A DNA stretch of 64,000 nt. Origin: Tessaracoccus sp. OS52 (GTDB lineage: Bacteria > Actinomycetota > Actinomycetes > Propionibacteriales > Propionibacteriaceae). Positions 1 to 8,114 of the stretch are shown here, one piece after another. The stretch is from the NCBI RefSeq assembly GCF_020687685.1, contig NZ_JAJEWM010000001.1:1302001-1366000 (forward strand). The letters run 5' to 3'. Made by a program: the position numbers and the translations under genes. The notes beneath the pieces were generated by a model. The model was not told where the DNA came from. It made no database searches and saw nothing but the letters and a program-made list of their open reading frames with translations. The number at the start of each line of letters is the position of its first letter. The stretch's first letter is position 1.

Positions 1-56
1 TTCGGCCTCAGCCTACCCGGATCTGGTTTCGATGCGACGTGGTGACTCATTCCAGC

Positions 57-62
57 TAGATT
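57..62 (+). promoter_or_regulatory. putative leaderless -10 element of the DUF349 gene
   Basis: TAGATT lies 7 bases before the ATG at 70, so transcription would begin at or near the start codon. No Shine-Dalgarno sequence is visible between the hexamer and the ATG, and I see no convincing -35. The same geometry recurs at other starts in this window. Confidence 0.4.
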
Positions 63-69
63 TGGGCGC

Positions 70-1314
70 ATGAGTGAAACGCAAGCGCCCCAGGACTTCG
101 GTCGCGTCGATCCGGACGGCACGGTCTACGTCACAGTGGGTGGCACCGAACGAAGCGTCGGACAGGTTCCCGACGCCACCCCCGAAGAAGCTCTTGGGTT
201 CTACACCCGCCGCTACGAGAACCTCGCCGCAGAGGTCAAGCTGCTGGGCTCGCGCGTCGAGGCGCAGGCCATGTCACCCGAGGACGCGCGCAAGGCCATC
301 GACACCCTGAAGACGAACGTGGCCGAGGCCAACGCCGTCGGCGACCTGGCCGCGCTGACCGCGCAGCTGGAGAAGCTCGAGGAGCTGCTGCCGGCGCAGA
401 TCGAGGCCCGCAAGGCTGCCCGGGCGGAACAGAACGCCGCCACCATCGCCGCCAAGCAGGCCATGGTCGACGAGGCCGAGGCCCTGTCCACCGGCAACGA
501 CTGGCGCGGTGGCGTGGATCGGTTCCGGACGCTGCTGGAGGAGTGGAAGGCCCTCCCACGCATCGACCGCGCCACCGACAACGAGCTGTGGCGCCGGTTC
601 TCGTCCGCCCGCACGCAGTACACGCGCCGGCGCAAGTCCCACTTCACCGAGGTCAACTCGCACCGCGACGAGGCCAAGTCGGTCAAGGAGCAGATCATCG
701 CCGAGGCGGAGCCGCTGGCCGAATCCACGGACTGGGGCGCCACGGCCGGGGCCTTCCGGGACCTGATGGCCCGCTGGAAGGCTGCGGGCTCGGCGCGCCG
801 CAGCGACGACGACGCTCTCTGGGCACGGTTCCGGGCAATCCAGGACCGCTTCTTCGATGCCCGCACCAACGCGCAGCAGGCGGTCGACGGCGAGGAGTCG
901 GAGAACCTGGCAGCAAAGACCACGCTCGTGGAGCAGGTGGAGAAGGATCTCGAAGGCGTCACCGACGTCGAGCAGGCCAAGTCCATCCACCGCGACTTCC
1001 TCGAGAAGCTCAGCGCAGTGGGTCACGTCCCTCGCAAGGCGATGAGAGATCTGGACGCGCGCGTGCGCACCATCAGTGAGAAGGTGGCAGAGCTCGAGGC
1101 CGAGGAATGGCGCCGCACGGACCCCGAAGCCCGTCAGCGGGCCGCCGACACCGTCGCGCTCTTCCAGTCCCAGGTCGACAAGCTGAAGGCTGACCTCGCC
1201 GACGCCGAGGCCAAGGGGGACTCCCGCAAGGCCAAGGACACGGTCAAGTCCCTGGAGACCTACCAGTCATGGCTGGACCAGGCCCAGGAGACGCTCGCGG
1301 AGTTCAACGCCTGA
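70..1314 (+). CDS. DUF349 domain-containing protein
   Basis: The protein has 414 residues. It contains at least two clear DUF349 repeats (about residues 140-195 and 213-270), each with the pattern W...R...LLxxWK...P...D..LWxRF. A more degenerate third repeat lies near 295-345, and the C-terminus is a charged, helical, probably coiled-coil tail. It is very rich in Ala, Glu and Arg, has no signal peptide or membrane segment, and should be cytosolic. DUF349 proteins are common in actinobacteria. Their role is not settled, and links to RNA or stress have been suggested for some members. The ATG at 70 has no ribosome-binding site but has a -10-like hexamer just upstream. The gene stands alone on the plus strand and ends at a strong terminator. 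Confidence 0.88.
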   Translation: MSETQAPQDFGRVDPDGTVYVTVGGTERSVGQVPDATPEEALGFYTRRYENLAAEVKLLGSRVEAQAMSPEDARKAIDTLKTNVAEANAVGDLAALTAQLEKLEELLPAQIEARKAARAEQNAATIAAKQAMVDEAEALSTGNDWRGGVDRFRTLLEEWKALPRIDRATDNELWRRFSSARTQYTRRRKSHFTEVNSHRDEAKSVKEQIIAEAEPLAESTDWGATAGAFRDLMARWKAAGSARRSDDDALWARFRAIQDRFFDARTNAQQAVDGEESENLAAKTTLVEQVEKDLEGVTDVEQAKSIHRDFLEKLSAVGHVPRKAMRDLDARVRTISEKVAELEAEEWRRTDPEARQRAADTVALFQSQVDKLKADLADAEAKGDSRKAKDTVKSLETYQSWLDQAQETLAEFNA

Positions 1315-1320
1315 GCACGC

Positions 1321-1360
1321 AGAAGCGCTCGTGGCCTGCGGCCACGAGCGCTTCTTTTCT
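1321..1360 (+). terminator. intrinsic terminator after the DUF349 gene
   Basis: A perfect 16-base-pair stem (AGAAGCGCTCGTGGCC at 1321-1336, with its complement at 1340-1355) has a 3-base loop (TGC) and runs into a T-rich tail, CTTTTCT. It sits 6 bases after the DUF349 stop and just before the stop of the convergent membrane-protein gene. The T tract favours function on the plus strand. Confidence 0.9.
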
Positions 1361-1370
1361 GTGATGGGCC

Positions 1371-2429
1371 TCAGCCCTCGATCTCCTGGGCGACCCGCTC
1401 CGTGCCGAGGACCTCGACGAAGTCCGAGGGGAGCACGTCCACCCATTCCCGCGTCACGACGACGCTGCGGAAGGTGCTGGTGCCCTGCGGCGTGGCGGGC
1501 TTGGTCCCGACCTCGTCGGCCGGGATCATCGCAGGGGCCAGGCCAGTCGAACCCGATTCCACGATCCACCCCTCGCCGTCCAGCACGAGCGTGTGCTCCA
1601 TGCCGGGCCGCGACGTCGGGTCGGTGAAGGAGACGCGGTGGCCGGTGCCGCCGTCGGGCAGGGCGACCCGGCTGACGACCGTCTGCGGGGTGGCGAGGAT
1701 GCCCTCCTTACCGGTGGTCGGTTCCTGGGGGTTCTCCGACAGGTTCTGCAGTACTCGGATGGCGGCGGCCCGCAGTTCCGGCCCCGCGGAGTCGGACATC
1801 AGGATCTCGTGGACGCCCTTGAACACTCGCTCGTCCTCGCTGTTGTTGCCGGTACCCGCGCGGAGCAGCGCGTCCAGCGCCACGGGGTCCGTCGGCCACT
1901 CCTGCCCGGTTCCCAACAGCGGGGGGAACACCGCCCAGAAGGATCCCACCCCGGCCTGACGCACCCAGGACCAGCCTTCGGCGTCGACGTACCCGTCTCG
2001 TTCGGTGACCTCACCATCCTGCTCGGAGACGGTGACCACATGCAGGTAGGCACCCTGTGCCTGCGCCGGGCCGGCACCCGCCGCCACCGCCACCGGCTCC
2101 AGCTGGACGGCGGCCACCACCACCCCGCGCTCGAGCGGCGCGACGGTGGTGGGCTGCTCCGAGCCCGGATCGAACGGGGTCCCGCTTGGCTGTGTCGACG
2201 CGACGGCGGGGACGGTGGTGACGTCCTGCTGCCCCGGCGAAAGTGCCTGGAGCCCCAGGGCCAGGGCGGCGACGCCCGCGGTGGCCGCCACCGCCATGGG
2301 GATCCAGGTGCGGCGCGGCGACACGGGGCGGGCAGCCAGCACCTCGTCGAGGACGGCCCTTCGCCGGGCGGGGGTGAACTCCGCGTCGATGGCGTCATCG
2401 GTGGGGCGGATTGATCTGAGTTCGTGCAT
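1371..2429 (-). CDS. CU044_5270-family-like membrane protein, partner of ECF sigma factor
   Basis: The protein has 352 residues. A cytosolic N-terminus of about 40 residues (MHELRSIRPTDDAID...PARRRAVLDEVLA) is followed by one transmembrane helix at about 44-64 and a large extracytoplasmic domain. That layout matches CU044_5270-family proteins, which are encoded directly behind ECF sigma factors in actinobacteria. The ATG lies one base after the sigma-factor stop codon, so the two are almost certainly co-translated. By context it may regulate or sense for the sigma factor, but no zinc anti-sigma (HxxxCxxC) motif is visible, so an anti-sigma role is inference. It ends just after the shared terminator region. 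Confidence 0.72.
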   Translation of the reverse strand: MHELRSIRPTDDAIDAEFTPARRRAVLDEVLAARPVSPRRTWIPMAVAATAGVAALALGLQALSPGQQDVTTVPAVASTQPSGTPFDPGSEQPTTVAPLERGVVVAAVQLEPVAVAAGAGPAQAQGAYLHVVTVSEQDGEVTERDGYVDAEGWSWVRQAGVGSFWAVFPPLLGTGQEWPTDPVALDALLRAGTGNNSEDERVFKGVHEILMSDSAGPELRAAAIRVLQNLSENPQEPTTGKEGILATPQTVVSRVALPDGGTGHRVSFTDPTSRPGMEHTLVLDGEGWIVESGSTGLAPAMIPADEVGTKPATPQGTSTFRSVVVTREWVDVLPSDFVEVLGTERVAQEIEG

Positions 2430-2430
2430 T

Positions 2431-2961
2431 TCAAACCTCTTTCGGGACCGGGCGCAGGAAGGGCGCCTCGACGGATGGGGCGACGAGTTGGGTGAGCCGC
2501 CGACGGGCTCGTTCGAGCCGCTTCGTGAATGCGTTTGCCGAACAATTCATGACCCGGGCCGCGGCGGCGTGGTCGAGACCGTCCCACCCGACCAGAAGGA
2601 GTGCCTCGCGATCGGCCTCGCTCAGTTGCCGGAGGGCGTCGAGGAGCATGTGACGGGTGAGGGCCGCGGACTCGGGGGTCTCCCACTGGGTGTCCCGGGC
2701 CGCGGAGAAGAGCGCGTCGGTGAGCTGGTCATGGCGGCGCGCCGAACGGTGGTGGTCCAGCAGGGTGTTGCGGGCGGTCGCGATCAACCACCCGATTGGT
2801 TCGCCGCTGAGCTCCCCCAGGTGTCGCCACGCCTTGACGTAGGTCTCCGCCAGCACGGATTCCGCCACGTCCGGGTCGGCGTGGCGCCGCAGGTAGGCGT
2901 AGACGTTGCGGGAAGTCCTCTCGTAGAGGTCCCGGAACCGCTCCTCGTTTGCTGCATTCAC
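2431..2961 (-). CDS. ECF-type RNA polymerase sigma factor
   Basis: The sigma-70 region 2 signature begins right after the start (NEERFRDLYERTSRNVYAYL... then W..LIATARN). Region 4 follows at about 100-155 (LSEADREALLLVGWDGLDHAAAARVMNCSANAFTKRL), a helix-turn-helix that binds the -35 element. I chose the GTG at 2961 (176 residues) because region 2 starts there. A GTG at 2997 would add 12 Arg/Pro-rich residues. TATACC lies 4 bases before the chosen start and could be a -10. The gene follows rel by 16-50 bases and precedes a CU044_5270-type membrane protein, the usual partner arrangement. What signal it answers cannot be told from sequence. Confidence 0.85.
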   Translation of the reverse strand: MNAANEERFRDLYERTSRNVYAYLRRHADPDVAESVLAETYVKAWRHLGELSGEPIGWLIATARNTLLDHHRSARRHDQLTDALFSAARDTQWETPESAALTRHMLLDALRQLSEADREALLLVGWDGLDHAAAARVMNCSANAFTKRLERARRRLTQLVAPSVEAPFLRPVPKEV

Positions 2962-2997
2962 AACCGGTATACGTCGCGGGGCACCCCGATGTGACAC

Positions 2998-3023
2998 CCG
3001 GATCCAGATCCGATCAGATCCGG
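2998..3023 (-). repeat. inverted repeat across the rel stop codon
   Basis: CCGGATC (2998-3004) and GATCCGG (3017-3023) are inverted around the end of rel, with further GATC and AGATCC copies inside. The repeat could form a hairpin at the rel 3' end but has no T tract. It may dampen read-through into the sigma-factor gene; that is speculation. Confidence 0.35.
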
Positions 3024-5296
3024 TAGACGTCGTAGACGCCCGGCACCTGACGTACCTGCTTCAAGACGTGGCCCAGGTGCGTCGGGTCCGGGGCCTCGAA
3101 GGTGATCCGTCCGATGAACTGCCGGTTCTTGTTCGTCGAGATGCTCGCCGAGATGATGTCGATGTGCTGCTCCGAGAATGCAGCGCTCACGTCGGAGAGC
3201 ATCCTTGCGCGGTCGATCCCCTCCACCTGGATGGTCACCAGGAACGAGCCGCTGGTGCTGGCCGACCAGGACACCCCGATGAGCCGCTCGGGCTGCTCTC
3301 GCAGCGCCGGGACGTTGGTGCAGTCCTCGCGGTGCACCGAGACGCCGTCGCCGCGGGTGACGAAGCCGATGATCTCGTCGCCCGGCATCGGGTAACAGCA
3401 CTTGGCGAGCTTCACCACCATGGAGGGATCCCCCTCGACGAGGATCCGCACGTCCCCGGAGGCGTCCGGGCGGGCACGCTGCTTGACGACCACGTCCTCG
3501 GTGACGGTGTCGACGGCCTCGTCCTCCCCGCCGTGCAGTGAGATCAGGTGTTCGACGACCGACTGCGCACTGACGTGCCCCTCCCCGATGGCCTGGTAGA
3601 GATTGGGGACATCGGTCTGCCTCAGTTCGTTCGCGACCGCCGTCAGGTTCTCCAGCGTCAGCAGCCGCTGCATCGGAAGCCCGGTGCGGCGCAGTTGCTT
3701 GGCCAGCATCTCCTTGCCGGTGTCCATCGCCTCGTCGCGGCGCTCGCGCGAAAAGTACTGCCTGATCTTCTGGCGCGCGCGGCTGGAGACGACAAAGTCA
3801 AGCCAGTCGCGGCTCGGCCCGGCATTGGGGCTCTTGGACGTCAGGACCTCCACCTTGTCGCCCTGCGCAAGCGGCGTTGACAATGCGACCAGACGACCGT
3901 TCACGCGGGCACCGATGCACCGGTATCCCACCTCGGTGTGCACTGCGAACGCGAAGTCGACGGGCGTCGCGCCGGTGGGCAGGGCCATCACCTCGCCCTT
4001 CGGCGTGAAGACGTAGATCTCGTCGGAGTTGATCTCGAACAGGACCGAGTCCAGGAACTCCCCCGGGTCCTCGGTCTCCTTGCTCATCACACCGAGCTGG
4101 TGCATGGCCCGCAGGCCCGCAGCCTCCGGGGTGACGCCGTCGCGCAGGTCGGCCTTGTACTTCCAGTGCGCCGCCACACCGTATTCGGCACGACGGTGCA
4201 TCTCATGGGTCCGGATCTGCAGTTCGACGGGCTCGTTGCGGGCGCCCAGCACCGTCGTGTGCAGCGACTGGTACATGTTGAACTTGGGGTTGGCGATGTA
4301 GTCCTTGAACCGGCCCGGAATGGGTTTCCACGCCGAGTGCGCGACGCCGAGCACCGCGTAGCAGTCCCGCACGTCCTCGACCAGGATGCGCAGGCCGATC
4401 AGGTCGTAGATGTCCTTGAAGTCACGGCCACGGACCATCATCTTCTGGTAGATCGAGTAGTAGTGCTTCGGCCGGCCGTAGACGGTGGCCTTGATCTTGT
4501 TCTCCGCCATCAGTTGCTGGAACTGCGCGATGAGTTCCCGCAGGTACTTCTCCCTGCCGGGCGCCTGCGCGGTCACCATGGCGGCGATCTCGTTGAACAC
4601 CTTCGGCTCGATGGCGGCGAAGGACAGGTCCTCCAGTTCCCACTTGATGGTGTTCATGCCCAGCCGGTGGGCCAGCGGAGCGAAGATGTTCAGCGTCTCG
4701 GTGGCGATTCGGACCTGCTTGTCCTGCGGCAGGAAGCCGAGTGTGCGCATGTTGTGGAGCCGGTCTGCCAGCTTGATGACCAGGACCCGGACCTCTTCGC
4801 TGGTCGCCATGATCATCTTGCGGATGGTCTCGGCCTTCGCCGTCTCCCCGTAGGTGACCTTGTCCAGCTTGGTGACTCCGTCGACCATGCGCGCGACTTC
4901 GTCGGAGAAGTCCTCCCGCAACTGGTCCAGCGAGTACTCGGTGTCCTCCACGGTGTCATGGAGCAGGGCCGCCACGATGACGGGCTCGGTCATGCCGAGT
5001 TCAGCCAGGATCGTGGCCACGGCCAGCGGGTGGGTGATGTAGGGATCGCCGGACTTGCGCTTCTGACCGGAATGATGGTGCTCGGCCACCCGGTAGGCGC
5101 GCTCGATGACGTCGAGGTCGGCCTTGGGATGACTCGTGCGGATGATCTTGAACAAGGGATCGAGGACCGCGGACTTTGAGCGGACCGCGCCGAGCCTGGC
5201 CAGTCGGTGGCGCATCCGCATGCGCGGCTGTTCCGGCGAGGTCAACCGCCGCAGCACACCCTGCTCTGTTCCCGGCTCAGTCCTGGGTTCGGCCAT
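3014..5296 (-). CDS. rel: bifunctional (p)ppGpp synthetase/hydrolase Rel
   Basis: The protein makes and degrades the alarmone (p)ppGpp in the stringent response. It has 760 residues, full length for actinobacterial Rel. Domain order is an HD hydrolase with HDTVED at 113-118, a synthetase domain from about 265 with the RFKD motif at 329-332 (the RxKD form typical of bifunctional Rel rather than RelA), a TGS domain at about 425-490, and a C-terminal ACT domain ending the protein. The start ATG is preceded by GGAGGTG at ideal spacing. In actinobacteria rel usually follows secF-apt; here a potassium-channel gene lies between apt and rel, with a 52-base gap to rel. A separate promoter in that gap is possible but not obvious. 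Confidence 0.97.
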   Translation of the reverse strand: MAEPRTEPGTEQGVLRRLTSPEQPRMRMRHRLARLGAVRSKSAVLDPLFKIIRTSHPKADLDVIERAYRVAEHHHSGQKRKSGDPYITHPLAVATILAELGMTEPVIVAALLHDTVEDTEYSLDQLREDFSDEVARMVDGVTKLDKVTYGETAKAETIRKMIMATSEEVRVLVIKLADRLHNMRTLGFLPQDKQVRIATETLNIFAPLAHRLGMNTIKWELEDLSFAAIEPKVFNEIAAMVTAQAPGREKYLRELIAQFQQLMAENKIKATVYGRPKHYYSIYQKMMVRGRDFKDIYDLIGLRILVEDVRDCYAVLGVAHSAWKPIPGRFKDYIANPKFNMYQSLHTTVLGARNEPVELQIRTHEMHRRAEYGVAAHWKYKADLRDGVTPEAAGLRAMHQLGVMSKETEDPGEFLDSVLFEINSDEIYVFTPKGEVMALPTGATPVDFAFAVHTEVGYRCIGARVNGRLVALSTPLAQGDKVEVLTSKSPNAGPSRDWLDFVVSSRARQKIRQYFSRERRDEAMDTGKEMLAKQLRRTGLPMQRLLTLENLTAVANELRQTDVPNLYQAIGEGHVSAQSVVEHLISLHGGEDEAVDTVTEDVVVKQRARPDASGDVRILVEGDPSMVVKLAKCCYPMPGDEIIGFVTRGDGVSVHREDCTNVPALREQPERLIGVSWSASTSGSFLVTIQVEGIDRARMLSDVSAAFSEQHIDIISASISTNKNRQFIGRITFEAPDPTHLGHVLKQVRQVPGVYDVYRI

Positions 5297-5348
5297 GGTT
5301 CACCTCCGATCTTCCTCGATGGAGGGAATTGTACGCACCTCCGTCGAA

Positions 5349-6419
5349 CTACTCCTCGCGCTCGCGCTTGCCATCGAGGCGGCCGGCCCCCTTGCGGACC
5401 ACGATCAACTCGTCCCCGGCCTCGATGCGGGCGGCCGTAGGGTCGTAGAACCGGCGCAGCGTGTCGTTGCGGACCAGCCCGATCACGCGCTCCGTCGTGA
5501 AGGATGCGGGATTCTTGCCGACCTCGTCAGGCGTGGCCTGGCGCTGGTTGACCTCGAGTCCCGTGCCGCTGGTCAGCAGGTCCTGGATTATCGAGCCGAG
5601 GTCCGGCCCCACTGCGGACAGGCCCATCAGCCGTCCGACGGTGTCCGCGGACGTCACGACGGATGTGGCACCGGACTGCCGGACCAGAGGTACGTTCTCG
5701 TGCTCCCGCACCGACACCACGATGCCCGCCGACGGGTTGAGCTGCCTCACAGTGAGGGTGGTGAGGATGGCCGCGTCGTCCCGGTCCAGGCAGATGATGA
5801 CCTCCTTGGCCTTGGAGATCTCAGCCCGCCGAAGGAGCTGGCGTCGCGTGCCGTCGCCCTGGAACGCGGCCAGGCCGTCGAGGTTGGCGTCCTCCACGGC
5901 GATGGAACTGCCGTCGATGACGACGATCTTCTCCACCGGGACGCCGTGGCGGCGCATCGTGTTGACAGCGCTGCGGCCCTTGGTGCCGTAGCCGATTACG
6001 ACGACGTGGTTGCGCATTCTCTTCCTCCACTGCTGGTCCCTGATGATCCGGCTGCCCTGGTTGGCGAGCACCTCGATCGTGGTGCCGACCAGCAACACCA
6101 GGAATCCGATACGCATGGGCGTGACGATGATGGCGTTGAGGAGCCGGGCATGGGCCTCGACGGGCGTGATGTCGCCATACCCCGTGGTGGTCATGGTGAC
6201 CGTCGAGTAGTACAACGCGTCGATGAAGCTGACCCCGTCGCCGTTCACGTTGTCGGCGTAGGCGTCGCGGTCGACCCAGACCAGGAGCGTGCTGAACAAC
6301 AACAGCGAGAACGCCATGACGGCCCGCCGGGCCAGTTCCACGAAGGGCGGAACGGTGGGACGGGGCATGCTTACAGTGGCGTGGATGCCACGCGACCCTG
6401 CCTGCCTGAGCTTCGCCAT
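5349..6419 (-). CDS. two-TM potassium channel with RCK/TrkA domain
   Basis: The protein has 356 residues. A first membrane helix at about 31-50 is followed by a pore region with the selectivity filter TTTGYGD at 77-83 and a second helix at about 92-116. A cytosolic TrkA-N/RCK Rossmann domain then starts at GYGTKG (143-148), and a TrkA-C-like tail ends the protein. It should form a potassium-selective channel gated by a ligand bound to the RCK domain. It sits 4 bases after apt and 52 bases before rel on the same strand, a place where other actinobacteria often carry unrelated genes. The ATG start makes a short basic N-terminus. Family assignment is firm; the ligand is unknown. Confidence 0.92.
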   Translation of the reverse strand: MAKLRQAGSRGIHATVSMPRPTVPPFVELARRAVMAFSLLLFSTLLVWVDRDAYADNVNGDGVSFIDALYYSTVTMTTTGYGDITPVEAHARLLNAIIVTPMRIGFLVLLVGTTIEVLANQGSRIIRDQQWRKRMRNHVVVIGYGTKGRSAVNTMRRHGVPVEKIVVIDGSSIAVEDANLDGLAAFQGDGTRRQLLRRAEISKAKEVIICLDRDDAAILTTLTVRQLNPSAGIVVSVREHENVPLVRQSGATSVVTSADTVGRLMGLSAVGPDLGSIIQDLLTSGTGLEVNQRQATPDEVGKNPASFTTERVIGLVRNDTLRRFYDPTAARIEAGDELIVVRKGAGRLDGKREREE

Positions 6420-6423
6420 GGTC

Positions 6424-6972
6424 TCAGACTGTCAGGATCGCGCTGCAGCTGTCGATGCCACGCTCAAGCAGGCGTTGCCTGCCTCCGAGCGAGGCGAGCT
6501 CGACCACGACACTGACATGGACGAGTTCGGCACCCAGCCTCTTGAGCAGGGCGGCGGTGGCGCCGACGGTGCCGCCAGTCGCGAGCACGTCGTCGACGAC
6601 GAGAACACGAGCGTGCGGAAGGATGGCGTCGGCGTGGACGCTGAGTGCCTCCGTGCCGTACTCCAGTTCGAAGGACTCGGTCAGCACCTCCCCCGGAAGC
6701 TTTCCGGGCTTGCGCACCGGCACGAACCCGGCGCCGAGCGCGAGCGCGACGGGTGCCGCGAAAATGAACCCTCGGGCCTCCATGCCGACGACGACGTCGA
6801 TGTCCCCGGGAGCCGAGTCGATGATCTCCGTCACCGCGTCCCGGAAGCCCTCGGGCGAAGCCAGAAGGGGGGTGATGTCCTTGAACACCACCCCGGGCTT
6901 CGGGAAGTCGGGAACGTCACGGATCAGGCTGGCAACCACCGCCTGCCTGGCGCTCCGACCCGAGTCGGTCAA
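6424..6972 (-). CDS. apt: adenine phosphoribosyltransferase
   Basis: The enzyme salvages adenine with PRPP to give AMP. The 182-residue length fits the family. The PRPP-binding loop VLVVDDVLATGGT lies at 123-135, and the substrate-side segment GMEARGF at 63-69 is typical of Apt. The start overlaps the secF stop by 4 bases (ATGA), so translation is coupled to the protein-export genes. The secDF-apt-rel order is conserved in actinobacteria and couples purine salvage with alarmone metabolism by position. Confidence 0.96.
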   Translation of the reverse strand: MTDSGRSARQAVVASLIRDVPDFPKPGVVFKDITPLLASPEGFRDAVTEIIDSAPGDIDVVVGMEARGFIFAAPVALALGAGFVPVRKPGKLPGEVLTESFELEYGTEALSVHADAILPHARVLVVDDVLATGGTVGATAALLKRLGAELVHVSVVVELASLGGRQRLLERGIDSCSAILTV

Positions 6973-8114
6973 CTCTTCTTCCGCTCGGCGCGCGTGGTGT
7001 GGCTCCGGCGAGGTTTGCGCGGTGCGGTGGAGGCCGACGCCACCGACGCCGGGGTCACGGAACTGGCAACCCCAGCAGCGACGGGGACTCCTTGGGCGGC
7101 CTGCTGCTCCAGCCGACGCTGTTCCTTCGCCTGTACGCGCTCGATCCGCCGCCTGACCGTCTCACGGTGGGCGATCTGCTCGGGCTCGCGCTCCTTGAGC
7201 AGCGCCAGCAGGGGTGCCGCGATGAACAGCGACGAGTAGGCACCGATGATCATGCCGACGAACAGCGCAAGTCCGAGGTCCTGGAGCGGGCCGCTGGCGA
7301 GGCTCAGGCCGCCGACGAGGAGCGCCGCGACTGGCAGCACGCCGATGATGCTCGTGTTGATCGACCGGATCACGACCTGGTTGATGGCCAGGTTCGCACG
7401 GTCCGAATAGGTGTCGCGGGATTCCTTCAGCCCGGTGATGTTCTCCTTGATCTTGTCGAAGACGACCACCGTGTCGTAGAGGGAGTATCCCAGGATTGTG
7501 AGCACGCCGATGAGCGTCGCGGGGGTGACCGTGAATCCGACCAGGGCATAGACGCCCAGCGTGATGATCACGTCGTGGGCGAGGGCGATCACAGCGGCGA
7601 TCGACATCTTCAGGTCCCGGAACCAAGCCCAGATCAGCGCCATGACGAGCACGATGAAGACCACCAGCGCGATCCCCGCCTGCTGGGAGACCTGCTGGCC
7701 CCACGAGGCGCCGATGGCGTTGTAGGTGACGTCCTCCGGGCTGACCCCGGCCAGGTCCGCGATGGCACCCCGGACCGACGTGGTCTCCTCCGGGTTCAGC
7801 GAGCGGGTCTGGATCCGGACGGCGGAGTCACCCAGCGCGAAGACCTGGGCCTGCAGGTCCTGCACCTCGAACTCCTCCACTGACTGGCGGACGTCGTCGA
7901 TGGTCTCCGAGGTCACCTGCATCGGCGCCTGGAAGTCAGTTCCGCCGCGGAACTCGATTCCCAGCGACAGGCCGCGGAAGATCAGCGCCAGGATGGCGAT
8001 CGCCAGCATGACGCCGGAGATGATGTACCAGACGCGCTGCTTCTTGATGAAGTCGATGGATACCTGGCCGGTGTAGAGCCGGTGCGCCAGTCCTTGCTTC
8101 GGGCCCGACATCAC
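6969..8114 (-). CDS. secF: protein translocase subunit SecF
   Basis: SecF is a proton-driven accessory subunit of the Sec translocon and works with SecD. The protein has 381 residues with a first membrane helix near 30-47, the family motif GIEFRGGTDF at about 51-60, a periplasmic domain, and five more membrane helices between about 155 and 310. The C-terminus (from about 315) is a long, basic, Ala/Arg-rich cytosolic tail, common in actinobacterial SecF. The start overlaps the secD stop by 4 bases and the stop overlaps the apt start by 4, giving a tightly coupled secD-secF-apt unit. Confidence 0.97.
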   Translation of the reverse strand: MMSGPKQGLAHRLYTGQVSIDFIKKQRVWYIISGVMLAIAILALIFRGLSLGIEFRGGTDFQAPMQVTSETIDDVRQSVEEFEVQDLQAQVFALGDSAVRIQTRSLNPEETTSVRGAIADLAGVSPEDVTYNAIGASWGQQVSQQAGIALVVFIVLVMALIWAWFRDLKMSIAAVIALAHDVIITLGVYALVGFTVTPATLIGVLTILGYSLYDTVVVFDKIKENITGLKESRDTYSDRANLAINQVVIRSINTSIIGVLPVAALLVGGLSLASGPLQDLGLALFVGMIIGAYSSLFIAAPLLALLKEREPEQIAHRETVRRRIERVQAKEQRRLEQQAAQGVPVAAGVASSVTPASVASASTAPRKPRRSHTTRAERKKS

